A stretch of DNA of 64,000 nt from an uncultured Lachnospiraceae bacterium (GCA_910584965.1 CAJUDZ010000003.1:62001-126000), one strand, 5' to 3'. Counted from the stretch's first letter, positions 24,789 to 34,452 are shown. Translations and numbers: made by a program. The notes: generated from the sequence alone by a model not told the origin.

Positions 24789-25724
24789 TTGGCGGCTAAG
24801 GAAATGAGAGTGGAACAAAAGCGGCTGCGAAAGAGGCTTTTTCAGTACAGATGGGTTTACGTGCTGGGGCTTCCCGGATTACTGCTGATGTTCTTTTTTA
24901 ACTATCTCCCCATGAGGGGATTATTGATGGCTTTTCAGGATTACAATCCTCATCTTGGACTGACAGGAAGCGAATGGGTGGGGCTGAAGCATTTTCAGAC
25001 GTTGTTTCACGATGCGAAATTCTATTCCATGCTGCGAAATACGCTGGTCATCAGCGGTCTGAATCTGTTGACTTTTCCGGCGCCGATTATACTGGCGCTG
25101 ATTTTAAACGAAGTGAGAAATGCGAAGTTTAAGAAGTTTGTTCAGACTTCCGTATATCTTCCTCATTTCCTTTCCTGGGCGATTGTAGCCAGCCTTACCT
25201 TTTTCCTGTTATCTTCGGAACAGGGTGTGATCAATAAAATTGCCGTTGCACTGGGCGGTGAGGCCAAAGCGTATCTGTTCAGCCCCGGCGCCATATATCC
25301 GATTATCGTTTTGCAATCCCTCTGGAAGGGCGTAGGATGGGGCTCCATCGTATACCTGGCGGCGATTGCGGGCGTGGACCAGTCGCTGTATGAGGCGGCC
25401 AGAATGGACGGCGCCACCAAATTACAGTGTATGCTGAAAATTACCATTCCGAGCATCATGCCGACCATTATCGTTATGCTGATTCTGAAAATGGGATCCA
25501 TCGTTTCCGTAGATTTTGAACAGGTATTTCTGATGAATAACGCCATGGTAAAGAAACAGCTGGAAGTATTCGAGATTTACATATTTAATAACGGAATCGC
25601 GGGAGGAAGCACGCAGTATTCCTATACGACGGCCATCGGTATGTTCAAATCGGTCATCAATACGAGCCTTGTGCTTTTAACGAACTGGATTACAAGCCGC
25701 AAAGGATATGAAGGCATCATGTAA
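24789..25724 (+). CDS. carbohydrate ABC transporter permease, LplB type
   Basis: A 311-aa inner-membrane protein with about six hydrophobic segments (first ~22-42, VYVLGLPGLLLMFFFNYLPM) and the EAA loop that docks the ATPase (YEAARMDGATKLQCMLKITIP, ~210-230). It uses a TTG start at 24789: AAGGGGG lies 7 nt upstream, and the next Met is five codons in. It forms the channel with the following permease. No ATPase gene is present, usual for this CUT1 class, which shares an MsmK-type ATPase encoded elsewhere. Confidence 0.95.
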   Translation: MAAKEMRVEQKRLRKRLFQYRWVYVLGLPGLLLMFFFNYLPMRGLLMAFQDYNPHLGLTGSEWVGLKHFQTLFHDAKFYSMLRNTLVISGLNLLTFPAPIILALILNEVRNAKFKKFVQTSVYLPHFLSWAIVASLTFFLLSSEQGVINKIAVALGGEAKAYLFSPGAIYPIIVLQSLWKGVGWGSIVYLAAIAGVDQSLYEAARMDGATKLQCMLKITIPSIMPTIIVMLILKMGSIVSVDFEQVFLMNNAMVKKQLEVFEIYIFNNGIAGGSTQYSYTTAIGMFKSVINTSLVLLTNWITSRKGYEGIM

Positions 25725-25751
25725 AGATGTAAAGACAGAAAGAGAGGAAAT

Positions 25752-26651
25752 ATGGCACAGCAAAACATAAAAAATAAAAAACTGGGTATGAAGATGAAGG
25801 AAAACATCTACCAGACAGTGCTCTGGATTTTCCTTCTGGCGGTGGTTGGTACCATGGTGCTGCCGTTCTTATACGTGATCGTGGTATCCTTTACGGATGG
25901 TTCGGTGTATGAGGCGGGAAGCTTTTATCTTTGGCCGAAGAAATGGTCCGCAGACGCATATCAGTTGATCTTAAGCGGTTCGGGATTTCTGAATGCCTTA
26001 AAATCCACGCTGTTTATTACGCTGGTGGGAACGCCGATGAACGTGCTCGTGTGCGCGGGACTGGCCTACCTGCTTTCCAAACCCGTGCCGGGCAGAGGAT
26101 TTTTGAACAAATATGTAATGATTACCATGCTGTTTTCGGCCGGTATGATTCCGAACTTTATGAATATGAAAGCGCTGGGACTGATTGACAGTTATTTTGC
26201 CTGCATTTTTCCCTCGGTCTGCGGTGCATGGACGGTTATGGTCATGAGATCTTTTTTCCAGTCCCTGCCGCTGGAGCTGGAAGAAGCGGCCGAAATTGAC
26301 GGATGCGGGCAGCTGCGGATGTTCGCAACCATTACTCTTCCGCTGTCTAAAGCGATGCTGGCCAGCATGACGCTGTTTGCTTTCGTAAGTTACTGGAACA
26401 CCTATTTTAACGCGGTCATGTATCTGACGTCCACGGCGAAAGCGACGCTTCAGGTATACGTGCAGAAAGTCGTTTTATCTTCTACCGTGTCCGACGTGGT
26501 GGACCTGCAGCTGGAACTGGCCAAAACGGTGCCGCAGGAGGTTATGCGTATGGCGGCCGTAGTAGTAGTAGTTTTCCCGGTACTGATCGTATACCCGTTC
26601 CTGCAGAAATATTTTGAGTCGGGAATGATGGTAGGCGCAGTAAAGGGTTGA
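25752..26651 (+). CDS. carbohydrate ABC transporter permease, LplC/YtcP type
   Basis: A 299-aa second channel subunit: an N-terminal membrane segment ~21-43 (VLWIFLLAVVGTMVLPFLYVIVVSF), further membrane helices and the EAA motif ELEEAAEIDGCGQLRMFATITLP (~172-195). It carries a short VVVVV run near the C terminus (GTAGTAGTAGTAG at about 26559). GAGAGG lies just before ATG 25752. It begins 27 bp after the first permease and is followed by the lipoprotein gene, an order typical of LplBC-lipoprotein oligosaccharide importers. Confidence 0.95.
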   Translation: MAQQNIKNKKLGMKMKENIYQTVLWIFLLAVVGTMVLPFLYVIVVSFTDGSVYEAGSFYLWPKKWSADAYQLILSGSGFLNALKSTLFITLVGTPMNVLVCAGLAYLLSKPVPGRGFLNKYVMITMLFSAGMIPNFMNMKALGLIDSYFACIFPSVCGAWTVMVMRSFFQSLPLELEEAAEIDGCGQLRMFATITLPLSKAMLASMTLFAFVSYWNTYFNAVMYLTSTAKATLQVYVQKVVLSSTVSDVVDLQLELAKTVPQEVMRMAAVVVVVFPVLIVYPFLQKYFESGMMVGAVKG

Positions 26652-26698
26652 TAAAAATCAAAAATAAAAAATGTATTTACGAACAAGGAGGAAAAGGA

Positions 26699-28393
26699 AT
26701 GAAAAAGAAGAAAATTCTGGCACTCGTTCTGGCGGCGGCTATGACGTTGGGGTTAATGGCAGGCTGCGGGAACACGGACGGAGGAAGCAGTCAGACTGAC
26801 GGCGGTTCATCGCAGGACACTTCCACAGAGCCTTCCACGGATGGTGGAGAAGCGGCTCCCGGGGCGGAAGGTTCGGAGACGGCGGCTGCAGACGGAGAGA
26901 GAATGACGATCAGCGTACTCGGAATCGACTGGGGTTACGGTCCGCTGCCGAACAGTGAGATGGAACAGTACTGGGAAGATATGTTCGATGTGAATCTGGA
27001 AATCGAATGGGTTAATTACAATGATTACCCGCAGAAGCTGAACACGCTGATTGCGTCAAACAGCCAGCCGGATGTAACGCAGATCATTTCAACAAACAAT
27101 ACTTATTATTATCCGATTTTTACGCAGGCGATCGAAGCGGGAAATTTTGTGGATATGACCCCCTATATTTTTGAGGGAGAAAACGCACTTGCAAAAACAA
27201 ATGCGGTTATGAAGAACTGGAGCGACGCGTTCTGGGCAGAGGCTACCTATAACGGCGGTATCTATATCCTGCCGAGAAGCAAATCGGAGCCGGCCAAAGA
27301 GTCAGGCATCATGGTACGTAAGGACTTGATGGAAAAATACGGTTTTGAAGAAGAGCCCAAAACGATGGAAGAGCTGAAGACATGGCTGATTGATCTGTCT
27401 CAGGCGGCTACGGAAGGCGAAGGTCAGAAAGTATACGGCATTGAATTTTTCGGCGAGGACTTTATGCACGATAAGGTTAAGGGATTTGCCATTGCGTTTA
27501 CCGGACAGACCAACTGGGGACTGGATGAGAACGGCGAATTTCAGTATATGCAGTTCAATCCGAAATACATCGATTTCTTAAACTGGATGAAAGATCTGTA
27601 CGATGCGGGTGCGATCGATCCGGAGTTCGCGCTTGGCAACGACACGACAAGTAAGTTCAAGGCCGGCAATTCCGTGGCATTTTTGAACGCATGGTATAAT
27701 TTCAACCAGTCGGCTGATTTGACAAGCAATAAGATCTTTGATAAGAGTACGCCGGACACCTATAAAACATGGGAACTGATGCCGGTACAGGGACCGGAAG
27801 CCTATGTGGTCAGCCCCAACTCGACGGATGTGGATGCCTGTATCGCGATCAGCTCAAGCTGTTCCGAAGAAAAAATTCTGAAAATCATGGAAGTGTTCAA
27901 CGGAACCGAGGAAGCATATCCGGGTTATAACGATGTGATGAAAGACGGCGTGGAAGGGATTCATTACACCTTGCTGGAGGATGGAACCAAAGATACCAGT
28001 GATGAAACGATGGGCCAGAAACGTACGGAAGGTTATGTAGGCGCATGGAACCAGATTTTCTTAAAAACAGACGCGGATCAGATCACGGATAAGTTCATGA
28101 GAAGCGGCGCCAAGAGAAGCGATGATGAGCATATTCAGAGGGCACAGGAAGTAAAGGCCTTTATCGTGGATTATCTGGATGAGACCGGATTAAAACATGA
28201 AAATACCAACCTGCAGTCCGAGACTTACAATAATCAGTGGACTATGCTGACGGATGACGTGAATACCATGTGTACCCAGTATGTGATGGGACAGATCGGT
28301 GAAACCGAGTGGAAAGCATTTGTGGACGGAATCGTAAATTCCGACGAATACAAGGCAATTCAGGCAGAATTTAAAGCGTCCGCAGGAATGTAA
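26699..28393 (+). CDS. extracellular sugar-binding lipoprotein of the ABC transporter
   Basis: A 564-aa protein with a lipoprotein signal peptide (MKKKKILALVLAAAM then lipobox LMAGC, acylated Cys23), a Ser/Gly/Asp/Glu/Thr-rich linker to about residue 75, and a large substrate-binding domain (WEDMFDVNLEIEWVNYNDYPQKL, GIMVRKDLMEKYGFEEEPKTMEEL, AGNSVAFLNAWYNF). AAGGAGG is 7 nt before ATG 26699; an upstream TTG at 26648 is rejected. It captures oligosaccharide at the cell surface for the two upstream permeases. Size and style match LplA/UgpB-like proteins that handle pectin- or hemicellulose-derived oligomers. A strong terminator follows. Confidence 0.95.
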   Translation: MKKKKILALVLAAAMTLGLMAGCGNTDGGSSQTDGGSSQDTSTEPSTDGGEAAPGAEGSETAAADGERMTISVLGIDWGYGPLPNSEMEQYWEDMFDVNLEIEWVNYNDYPQKLNTLIASNSQPDVTQIISTNNTYYYPIFTQAIEAGNFVDMTPYIFEGENALAKTNAVMKNWSDAFWAEATYNGGIYILPRSKSEPAKESGIMVRKDLMEKYGFEEEPKTMEELKTWLIDLSQAATEGEGQKVYGIEFFGEDFMHDKVKGFAIAFTGQTNWGLDENGEFQYMQFNPKYIDFLNWMKDLYDAGAIDPEFALGNDTTSKFKAGNSVAFLNAWYNFNQSADLTSNKIFDKSTPDTYKTWELMPVQGPEAYVVSPNSTDVDACIAISSSCSEEKILKIMEVFNGTEEAYPGYNDVMKDGVEGIHYTLLEDGTKDTSDETMGQKRTEGYVGAWNQIFLKTDADQITDKFMRSGAKRSDDEHIQRAQEVKAFIVDYLDETGLKHENTNLQSETYNNQWTMLTDDVNTMCTQYVMGQIGETEWKAFVDGIVNSDEYKAIQAEFKASAGM

Positions 28394-28400
28394 AGACATG

Positions 28401-28440
28401 GGAGAACCGTATTCCAATAAAGGAGACGGTTCTCCTTTTT
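28401..28440 (+). terminator. strong intrinsic terminator after the sugar transporter operon
   Basis: A perfect 10-bp stem, GGAGAACCGT (28401-28410) with ACGGTTCTCC (28426-28435), followed by TTTTT. It separates the transporter operon from the convergent histidine-kinase gene. Confidence 0.9.
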
Positions 28441-28467
28441 ACCATACAGAAAGCGTTGAAGCGTCTG

Positions 28468-30300
28468 TTACATGGGCAGTTCCGGCGCGGAACGGGAATA
28501 GGAAGCCGCGAGCTTGTCGGGAAGAACGGGCGGAATGGAAAAGGACACCTGAAAACCGCTTCCGTTTTCACCGACGGAAAGCTGCAGGCAGGCGCTTTCT
28601 CCGAATACGAGTTTTAAACGGTTATTTACATTGGACAGAGCGAAGCCGTTTTCTTCATCCCGGTTCATAACAGGCTGGCTGAGTTTTTCCCGAAGAAGCT
28701 CCAGATCCGGCGGCGTGACGGAACGGCCGTTATCTTCGATGGTGAAGCGGATTTTTTCTGCGCCTTCCGGAAAGAGCGCGGTAATGGTGATCATGCCGTT
28801 TTCCTGTTCCGGGGAAAAACCGTGGACGAAGCTGTTTTCGATTAACGGCTGGAGCAGATTTTTCGGTATGCCGTATCTTTTGGCCGCGTTATCGACATAG
28901 ATTTCATATTCGCAGTCGCTGATGCGGTAAGAGTAAAGGTTGATGAGATTTTCCGTCTGGGCGCATTCCTCCGCAATGGAAATGAAAAGGTTCCGCCTTG
29001 TCTGATAACGGTACATTTTGGACAAAAGCAAAAGCATGCGGGAGGCTTTTTCGCCTTCGCCGTTTAAAATCTGTACGCGAATTTGTTCCAGGGCGTTATA
29101 GAGAAAATGCGGATTGATGCTCGTCTGCATGGCATATAGCTCGGACTTCCGCTGGGAGATCTCGAAAAGATACACATTTTCCACATTTTTCTGGAGCTCG
29201 TCGCACATGTGGTTGAAACTGTGGGTGATGCTGACAAATTCGTCCTTTCCTTTCGGAACCGCCATGCGGTAGGAAAGATTGTTGCGCCCCACGATTTCCA
29301 TAGAGTTTAAAATATTCCTGACTTTTCTGCCTGAGGAACGGAACACGATGCTGTATAAAAGGATGCACAGCAGAGGCAGCAGCAGACAGAACAGCAGAAG
29401 AAGACGCTGGGCTGTCGAAAGCGGGATGTTTCCGGCCGGAAGCATATATGTGGTGTAATAATTGTAATGATTCTGGTAAAGCGAGGAAATATAGTAGTCC
29501 TCCCCGGCAGAAGAAACAAGCCGGGCGTTGTTGATCGTTTTCCGGGAAGGCTGCGCCAAAAGCTCTTCGAGACCGGTGGCGTCATAGTTTCCGTCGGAAG
29601 AATAGATGACGGAAAAAGAATCGTCCTCGATTGTAAAAATGGCGCTGTTTTCGAGGCCGGAGGAAGCCAGAATATTGTTAAATTCTTCCGTGGAGTACAG
29701 TGCGATCATGTAACCGAGATTATCTAACAGATTGTCTTTATAACGGAACAGGGTGCCGCTCAGGCCGTAAACATGGGAAGCCGGAAGTTCCATATTGCTG
29801 CTCAGTTCGGAAATCTGGGAATCCGTGATGATCTGAACCCGATAAGGGGTAAAACGGAAAGTGGTACGCACAAAATTCAGTGGTATCAGGGATACATATT
29901 TGGTATCGTATAAATAGAGCCGTCCGGTTTTGGTGAGCAGCAGTACGCCGCAGCAATAGGAATCGGATGCACAGAGCGCATTCATGGTATCGAGGAGTAT
30001 ATCCATCGTTTCGTTTGGCAGGCTTCCGTTGGGGGACAGATAGAGATCGCAGAGAGCGGCGTAAGCCTCCGGGTCGTTGAATACGGGATAAAAAAAGTCT
30101 GAAAAGGATGTAATCCGGGAGGAAAGTGCAGCAGACTGGTTGCTGATCAGAACATTATAGTCGCTTAAATGTTCCGATACATTCTGACGGGAAATCAGAT
30201 TGTAACAAAGGTATGAGAACATGCCTGTTACAATGCTGACAATACAGATACAGATGAGAGAGATTTTAGCGTAATAACTTTGCATCAGTTTACGTATCAT
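28468..30300 (-). CDS. sensor histidine kinase, YesM-like (His_kinase/HATPase)
   Basis: A 610-aa membrane kinase. TM1 is at ~10-33, an extracellular sensor of about 260 residues follows, TM2 is at ~293-317 (LLLLFCLLLPLLCILLYSIVF), then a HAMP-like linker, the phospho-acceptor in NPHFLYNALEQ (His398) and the ATPase N-box/G-box (LLQPLIENSFVHGF, FTIEDNGR, GFALSNVNNRL). AAGGAG lies 7 nt before ATG 30300. It should signal to the AraC-type response regulator 4 kb away. Kinase and regulator are not adjacent but bracket the transporter they presumably control. Confidence 0.95.
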   Translation of the reverse strand: MIRKLMQSYYAKISLICICIVSIVTGMFSYLCYNLISRQNVSEHLSDYNVLISNQSAALSSRITSFSDFFYPVFNDPEAYAALCDLYLSPNGSLPNETMDILLDTMNALCASDSYCCGVLLLTKTGRLYLYDTKYVSLIPLNFVRTTFRFTPYRVQIITDSQISELSSNMELPASHVYGLSGTLFRYKDNLLDNLGYMIALYSTEEFNNILASSGLENSAIFTIEDDSFSVIYSSDGNYDATGLEELLAQPSRKTINNARLVSSAGEDYYISSLYQNHYNYYTTYMLPAGNIPLSTAQRLLLLFCLLLPLLCILLYSIVFRSSGRKVRNILNSMEIVGRNNLSYRMAVPKGKDEFVSITHSFNHMCDELQKNVENVYLFEISQRKSELYAMQTSINPHFLYNALEQIRVQILNGEGEKASRMLLLLSKMYRYQTRRNLFISIAEECAQTENLINLYSYRISDCEYEIYVDNAAKRYGIPKNLLQPLIENSFVHGFSPEQENGMITITALFPEGAEKIRFTIEDNGRSVTPPDLELLREKLSQPVMNRDEENGFALSNVNNRLKLVFGESACLQLSVGENGSGFQVSFSIPPVLPDKLAASYSRSAPELPM

Positions 30301-30370
30301 ATATATGCTCCTTGCCCGTCCTGACGGATTTCATTCGTCTGAAATTTAAATTGTTTGATGGTAGTTTAAA

Positions 30371-30388
30371 CGTTATTTTGTGATAACG
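30371..30388. promoter_or_regulatory. inverted repeat CGTTAT / ATAACG between kinase and lipoprotein genes
   Basis: CGTTAT (30371-30376) and ATAACG (30383-30388) with a 6-bp spacer, in the A+T-rich divergent region (30301-30432). It is a possible binding site for a regulator of the solute-binding-protein/GH95 operon. I found no convincing promoter pair around it. Confidence 0.35.
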
Positions 30389-30432
30389 CAATAGGGAGTG
30401 CAAAATAATTGCTGACGAAAAGGGAGGAAATC

Positions 30433-31968
30433 ATGGGTAGAAAGATAGCGCGGCCTGTTTTGCTGCTGTTGTGTCCGCTGCTCGCCGGATGCGCCGGCGG
30501 ACAGACTGTCGGGAGCACGCAGGGCACGGAAGACGTTGTAAAAGGTACGATCGTTACGGCCTATATCCAGCAGGCGGACAGTCCGGCATCCGTATGGAAA
30601 GGAGGGGAGGCATCCCGCCTTTACGAAGATACCGGATTGATTCTGGAGTTTTATGACGCCAAAGGGCAGACGGCGGAAGAACTGAAACTGCGTCTTGCTT
30701 CGGGCACCATTCCCGATATTATCGGTTTTTCCGGCAGGGAACAGGCGCAGTTGTATATCGATGCCGGATTGCTGCTCCCGCTGAACGAATATCAGGAGCT
30801 GTTACCCTCTCTTTTTGAGGAAGAGGATTATGAGACGGCGCTGGAATGGTCCGTTTATGTAAGCGGCGGGGAAGATCTCCTGCTGGCGCCTCTGTCCGTA
30901 GGGAAAGCCGGAGAAGAGGAATACCGTTCCATGCCCATGCTGTTAAAGAGCGCATGGGAGCGGGCAGGAAGTCCCTGTGTGTCCGCGCTGGAGGATTATC
31001 TGGACGTGATCGGACAGATGAAGAAAGCGAAACCGACGAGCAACGTAGGAGAAAGTATGTACGGTATCTGTCTCTGGCAGGGGGACGGAAAAATATCGGA
31101 GCATGCCGCTTCCCTCGCCTGGATGTACGGAATCGATATGCAGACGGTATCCCCGCTGATGGAGATCAGCATGGATACGAATGCGATCGGCTCTATACTG
31201 GAAGAAGACGGCTTCTATAAAAGAGCGGTTCATTTTTATTATGAGGCAAATAAGCGCGGGCTGTTAGACCCGGATTCTCCGAATCAGACGGCCGGAAATG
31301 TGGAGCGGAAAATGAATGCCGGGCGGGTTCTTTTTGCAGTAGATGCCGGAAATGGCGGTTTTTTGAGGAGCACGGAAGGAACGGAAGAGTATCTGCCGCT
31401 GCCGGCGCAGGACATGCAGTTATATCTGGAGCCGGATCATATCGTGGGAACCGGAGCGTGTCTGGCTGTCAATAAATACTCGGAGCGTGCGGAGGACGCC
31501 GTAAAGCTGTTAAACTGGCTGTACGATGAGGAAAATATGGCGTATCTTTATAAAGAAGCGGAAGGGGAAAGCGGTTCCTTCGGCGTGCTGGGAAGGACGC
31601 CTGTTTCGCTGGCTGAGGAAGGGTATGATTTGGGAAGCGAATACCGGACGGCAGGGACAGAAGGACAGCAGAACGCGGAGAACGACCGGAAAAGCTGGGA
31701 AACGGTCAGGGCTTCAACTGCGGTATATATGGTAAAAACGCTTTCGCCTGAATTAAGCAGAATATCCGATGAGATAGAGGGGCTTGTATACAAAGCCTTC
31801 TGGAATATGGTGTACGCACAGGATGAAGAGGAGTTCGAGGCCGTCTGGCGGACTTTAAAAGAGGAAGCCGAAAAGCTGGGAATGGCACGCCTGACGTCAT
31901 TTTATAAACAGGCATGGAGCGAAGCCCTGGAGCGTGCGGAAACGATGGAGAACGGAGGTATGGAATAA
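30433..31968 (+). CDS. second extracellular solute-binding lipoprotein
   Basis: A 511-aa protein: lipoprotein signal peptide (IARPVLLLLCPLLAGC, Cys20) and a bacterial solute-binding domain (ASGTIPDIIGFSGREQAQLYIDAG split in the text, LYLEPDHIVGTGACLAVNK, AEDAVKLLNWLYDEENM). GGGAGG precedes ATG 30433; a TTG at 30409 is in frame but has no ribosome-binding site. No permease genes accompany it. Its stop is 2 bp from the GH95 start, so the two are co-transcribed. It may present fucosylated oligosaccharides to the LplB/LplC permeases encoded upstream, or act as a surface sensor component. Similarity to the first lipoprotein is only at family level. Confidence 0.85.
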   Translation: MGRKIARPVLLLLCPLLAGCAGGQTVGSTQGTEDVVKGTIVTAYIQQADSPASVWKGGEASRLYEDTGLILEFYDAKGQTAEELKLRLASGTIPDIIGFSGREQAQLYIDAGLLLPLNEYQELLPSLFEEEDYETALEWSVYVSGGEDLLLAPLSVGKAGEEEYRSMPMLLKSAWERAGSPCVSALEDYLDVIGQMKKAKPTSNVGESMYGICLWQGDGKISEHAASLAWMYGIDMQTVSPLMEISMDTNAIGSILEEDGFYKRAVHFYYEANKRGLLDPDSPNQTAGNVERKMNAGRVLFAVDAGNGGFLRSTEGTEEYLPLPAQDMQLYLEPDHIVGTGACLAVNKYSERAEDAVKLLNWLYDEENMAYLYKEAEGESGSFGVLGRTPVSLAEEGYDLGSEYRTAGTEGQQNAENDRKSWETVRASTAVYMVKTLSPELSRISDEIEGLVYKAFWNMVYAQDEEEFEAVWRTLKEEAEKLGMARLTSFYKQAWSEALERAETMENGGME

Positions 31969-31970
31969 GG

Positions 31971-34349
31971 ATGATGGAAAACGGAAAAGGCAGCAGGAGA
32001 AGCTTTTATCTGGACAGGCCCGCTTCCATGTGGGAGAAATGGGAGAACGGACTTCCGCTTGGAAACGGAAAGCTCGGCGCTATGGTTATGGGCAAGGTGG
32101 AGGAAGAAACCATTATCATCAATGAAGAAAGCCTGTGGTATGGCCCGGAGCGGGACCGAAAAAACAAAGACAGCCTGAAATATCTGAACAGGATCCGGGA
32201 GCTGCTTATGAAGGGCAGCGTGGAAGAAGCGGCTTTTTTGCAGAAAGCGGCGTTTATGTCCACGCCCAAATACAATAACCCTTATCAGGAGGCCGGAGAA
32301 CTGCGGATATGTTTTTACCGGCATAAGAAAAAGGCGGAAAAGTACAGGAGAATACTGGATATCGAAAGAGCGCTGGCAGAGGTCGTTTATACAATGGACG
32401 GATACGTTTACCGAAGGGAACATATTGTCAGCGCGAAATATAACGTACTGGCGGTGCGCATTACCACGGACTGCCCGGAAGGCATTATGCTGTGCGCCGA
32501 TATTAACAGAAAACCGTTCGAAGAATACGCCGGGGAAATCCCGGGAGAGCTGGTTAAACAGGATATTCCCCTTACAGGAAACTGGGGGCAGGCCGGCGCC
32601 GGCGGGGTATATTACCTGACGGCGGCCTCCATGACGGCAGAACCCGTTTGCGCCGGAGACGAAAATGAAGCCGTGGTGGAGGTGACGGGGGACTCCCTGT
32701 GCGTCAGGGGCGCAAGAGAAGTGACGATATACCTGACGGCCGTGACGGATTTCGAAGAACGCCTGCAAAGCATGGAAGAAGAAAAAAGTTACGTTCCCGG
32801 AAAACTGTATCGGGGATGTCCGGAACGCATGTTTGAAAAGGCGGCAGAACGCCTGGAAAAAGCCGTCCGCACGGGATTCGAAACGATGCGGGAGGAACAT
32901 GAAAAGCAGTATCGTTCCTATTATGATCGTTTTCATCTGGAGCTGCAGACGCCTTCCGTGCCTTCCGACGAGATGCCAATGGACAAAATTATGGAAGAGA
33001 TCAAAGCCGGACGTCAGGACTATGCGGATGATATGATATTGTTTCTGACGGATTATGCCCGCTATCTGATGATCAGCTCTTCCTTAAACTGCAGACTGCC
33101 GGCGAATTTGCAGGGAATCTGGAACGGCTCTTTTGAGCCGCCCTGGCAGAGCCAGTTCACCGTGAACATCAATCTGAATATGAATTATTGGTTCGTGCCC
33201 AAAGTGGGACTTGTGGAATGCGAAGCGCCGTTCCATGATCTGGTGCGGCGCATGAGAAGGAACGGACGCAAAACGGCCCGGCAGATTTATGGATGCGGCG
33301 GATTCTGTGCGCACCATAATGCCAATTTGTGGGCCTGTACGGACATCGAAGGCGTGTTTGATTTCTCTCCGTTCTGGGTGATGGGGGCGGCCTGGCTGTG
33401 CCTTCAGCTTTATGATAACTATCTGTACCATCAGGATAAAGAACTCCTGGTGCGGGAGATTTTGCCGACCATGCGGGAAGCAATCGCGTTTTTTGAAGAA
33501 TATCTCTATGAAGCGCCTGACGGAACGCTGCTGACAGGACCCTGTGTATCGCCGGAAAATACATATGAGACGAGACAGGGGCAGCGGGCGGCTCTGTGTA
33601 TGGCGCCCACGATGGATATTTCGATTTTGAGGCAGCTCCTTTCCGACTATCAGGAGGGGCTTGCCGCGGCGGGAGAAGCCAGAGAGGAGAAACTGGACAG
33701 ACTGGCGGAACGGCTTCCCGATCTTCCGCTTACGGAGGACGGCAGAATCAGGGAATGGTATGAAGATGTGCTGGAAACGGAGCCGGGACACCGCCATATA
33801 TCCCATCTGTTCGGGCTGCATCCGGGAAAGGCCATCAGGAGGGACACGCCGGAGCTTCTGGAAGCGGCCGGAAAAACGCTGGATTACCGTCTGGCTCATG
33901 GCGGCGGACATACCGGATGGAGCAAGGCGTGGATCTGTTGTATGACGGCAAGGCTGCGCCGGGGCGGGGCGGTAAGAAACCATCTGTTCGAAATGATGCA
34001 GCATTGTATTCAGGATAATCTGCTGGATGTACATCCGCCGTTCCAGATCGACGGGAATTTCGGAATCCCCGAAGCGGTTTTGGAATGTATTGCACAATGT
34101 CACGGCGGCTGTGTGGAATTGCTGCCCTGTCTGCCGGCGGAGTGGAAGGACGGTTCGGTCAGAGGATTTTGTCTGCGGGGCGGAATCACGATGGACATGG
34201 ACTGGAAAGAAGGCAGAGTGACGTCCTGCCGTATGAAAGCGGTTCATCCCGTCAGGGTTTGCCTGCGCTGTGCGGACCGGACGGCGGAAGCGGAAATCGG
34301 AAGCGAAGATACGGATGTCGGCAGACTGCTTTTTGACACGGCATCTTAA
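31971..34349 (+). CDS. alpha-L-fucosidase (or alpha-L-galactosidase), GH95
   Basis: A 792-aa cytoplasmic enzyme. The N-terminal beta domain is GH95-typical (PASMWEKWENGLPLGNGKLGAMVMGKVEEETI in pieces, NEESLWYGPERDR). The catalytic (alpha/alpha)6 barrel shows NINLNMNYWF (~400, the Asn pair that activates water), LTGPCVSPENTY (general acid Glu ~528), ETEPGHRHISHLFGLHPG and HPPFQIDGNFGIPEAV (Asp ~693). These correspond to the residues known from bifidobacterial AfcA. GH95 cleaves alpha-1,2-linked L-fucose or L-galactose, both found in pectin and xyloglucan side chains. Start ATG 31971, with GGAGG 12 nt upstream. Downstream is a possible terminator. Confidence 0.95.
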   Translation: MMENGKGSRRSFYLDRPASMWEKWENGLPLGNGKLGAMVMGKVEEETIIINEESLWYGPERDRKNKDSLKYLNRIRELLMKGSVEEAAFLQKAAFMSTPKYNNPYQEAGELRICFYRHKKKAEKYRRILDIERALAEVVYTMDGYVYRREHIVSAKYNVLAVRITTDCPEGIMLCADINRKPFEEYAGEIPGELVKQDIPLTGNWGQAGAGGVYYLTAASMTAEPVCAGDENEAVVEVTGDSLCVRGAREVTIYLTAVTDFEERLQSMEEEKSYVPGKLYRGCPERMFEKAAERLEKAVRTGFETMREEHEKQYRSYYDRFHLELQTPSVPSDEMPMDKIMEEIKAGRQDYADDMILFLTDYARYLMISSSLNCRLPANLQGIWNGSFEPPWQSQFTVNINLNMNYWFVPKVGLVECEAPFHDLVRRMRRNGRKTARQIYGCGGFCAHHNANLWACTDIEGVFDFSPFWVMGAAWLCLQLYDNYLYHQDKELLVREILPTMREAIAFFEEYLYEAPDGTLLTGPCVSPENTYETRQGQRAALCMAPTMDISILRQLLSDYQEGLAAAGEAREEKLDRLAERLPDLPLTEDGRIREWYEDVLETEPGHRHISHLFGLHPGKAIRRDTPELLEAAGKTLDYRLAHGGGHTGWSKAWICCMTARLRRGGAVRNHLFEMMQHCIQDNLLDVHPPFQIDGNFGIPEAVLECIAQCHGGCVELLPCLPAEWKDGSVRGFCLRGGITMDMDWKEGRVTSCRMKAVHPVRVCLRCADRTAEAEIGSEDTDVGRLLFDTAS

Positions 34350-34393
34350 AGCACGCGGAAGGAAAAAGGCATAGCTTGAAATAGTGCTTTTTT
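34348..34393 (+). terminator. possible terminator after GH95
   Basis: AAAGCAC (34348-34354) pairs with GTGCTTT (34384-34390) across a long loop, with a run of six T at 34388-34393. The 29-nt loop lowers confidence. Confidence 0.4.
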
Positions 34394-34431
34394 CTGCAAT
34401 TTATTCAATTTCATCAGGGGACGAAGCCCGA

Positions 34432-34437
34432 TATAAT
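34432..34437 (+). promoter_or_regulatory. -10 element TATAAT before the second isomerase operon
   Basis: A perfect TATAAT, with no clear -35 at the right distance (TTTCAT at 34409). Transcription would begin near 34444, placing two hairpins at the very 5' end of the mRNA. Confidence 0.45.
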
Positions 34438-34452
34438 AAGACCATAGGAACC

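Noticed and set aside
31902..34247. 344- and 387-aa minus-strand ORFs
   Set aside because: Both lie inside the GH95 gene on the opposite strand; GH95 catalytic motifs fix the plus frame.
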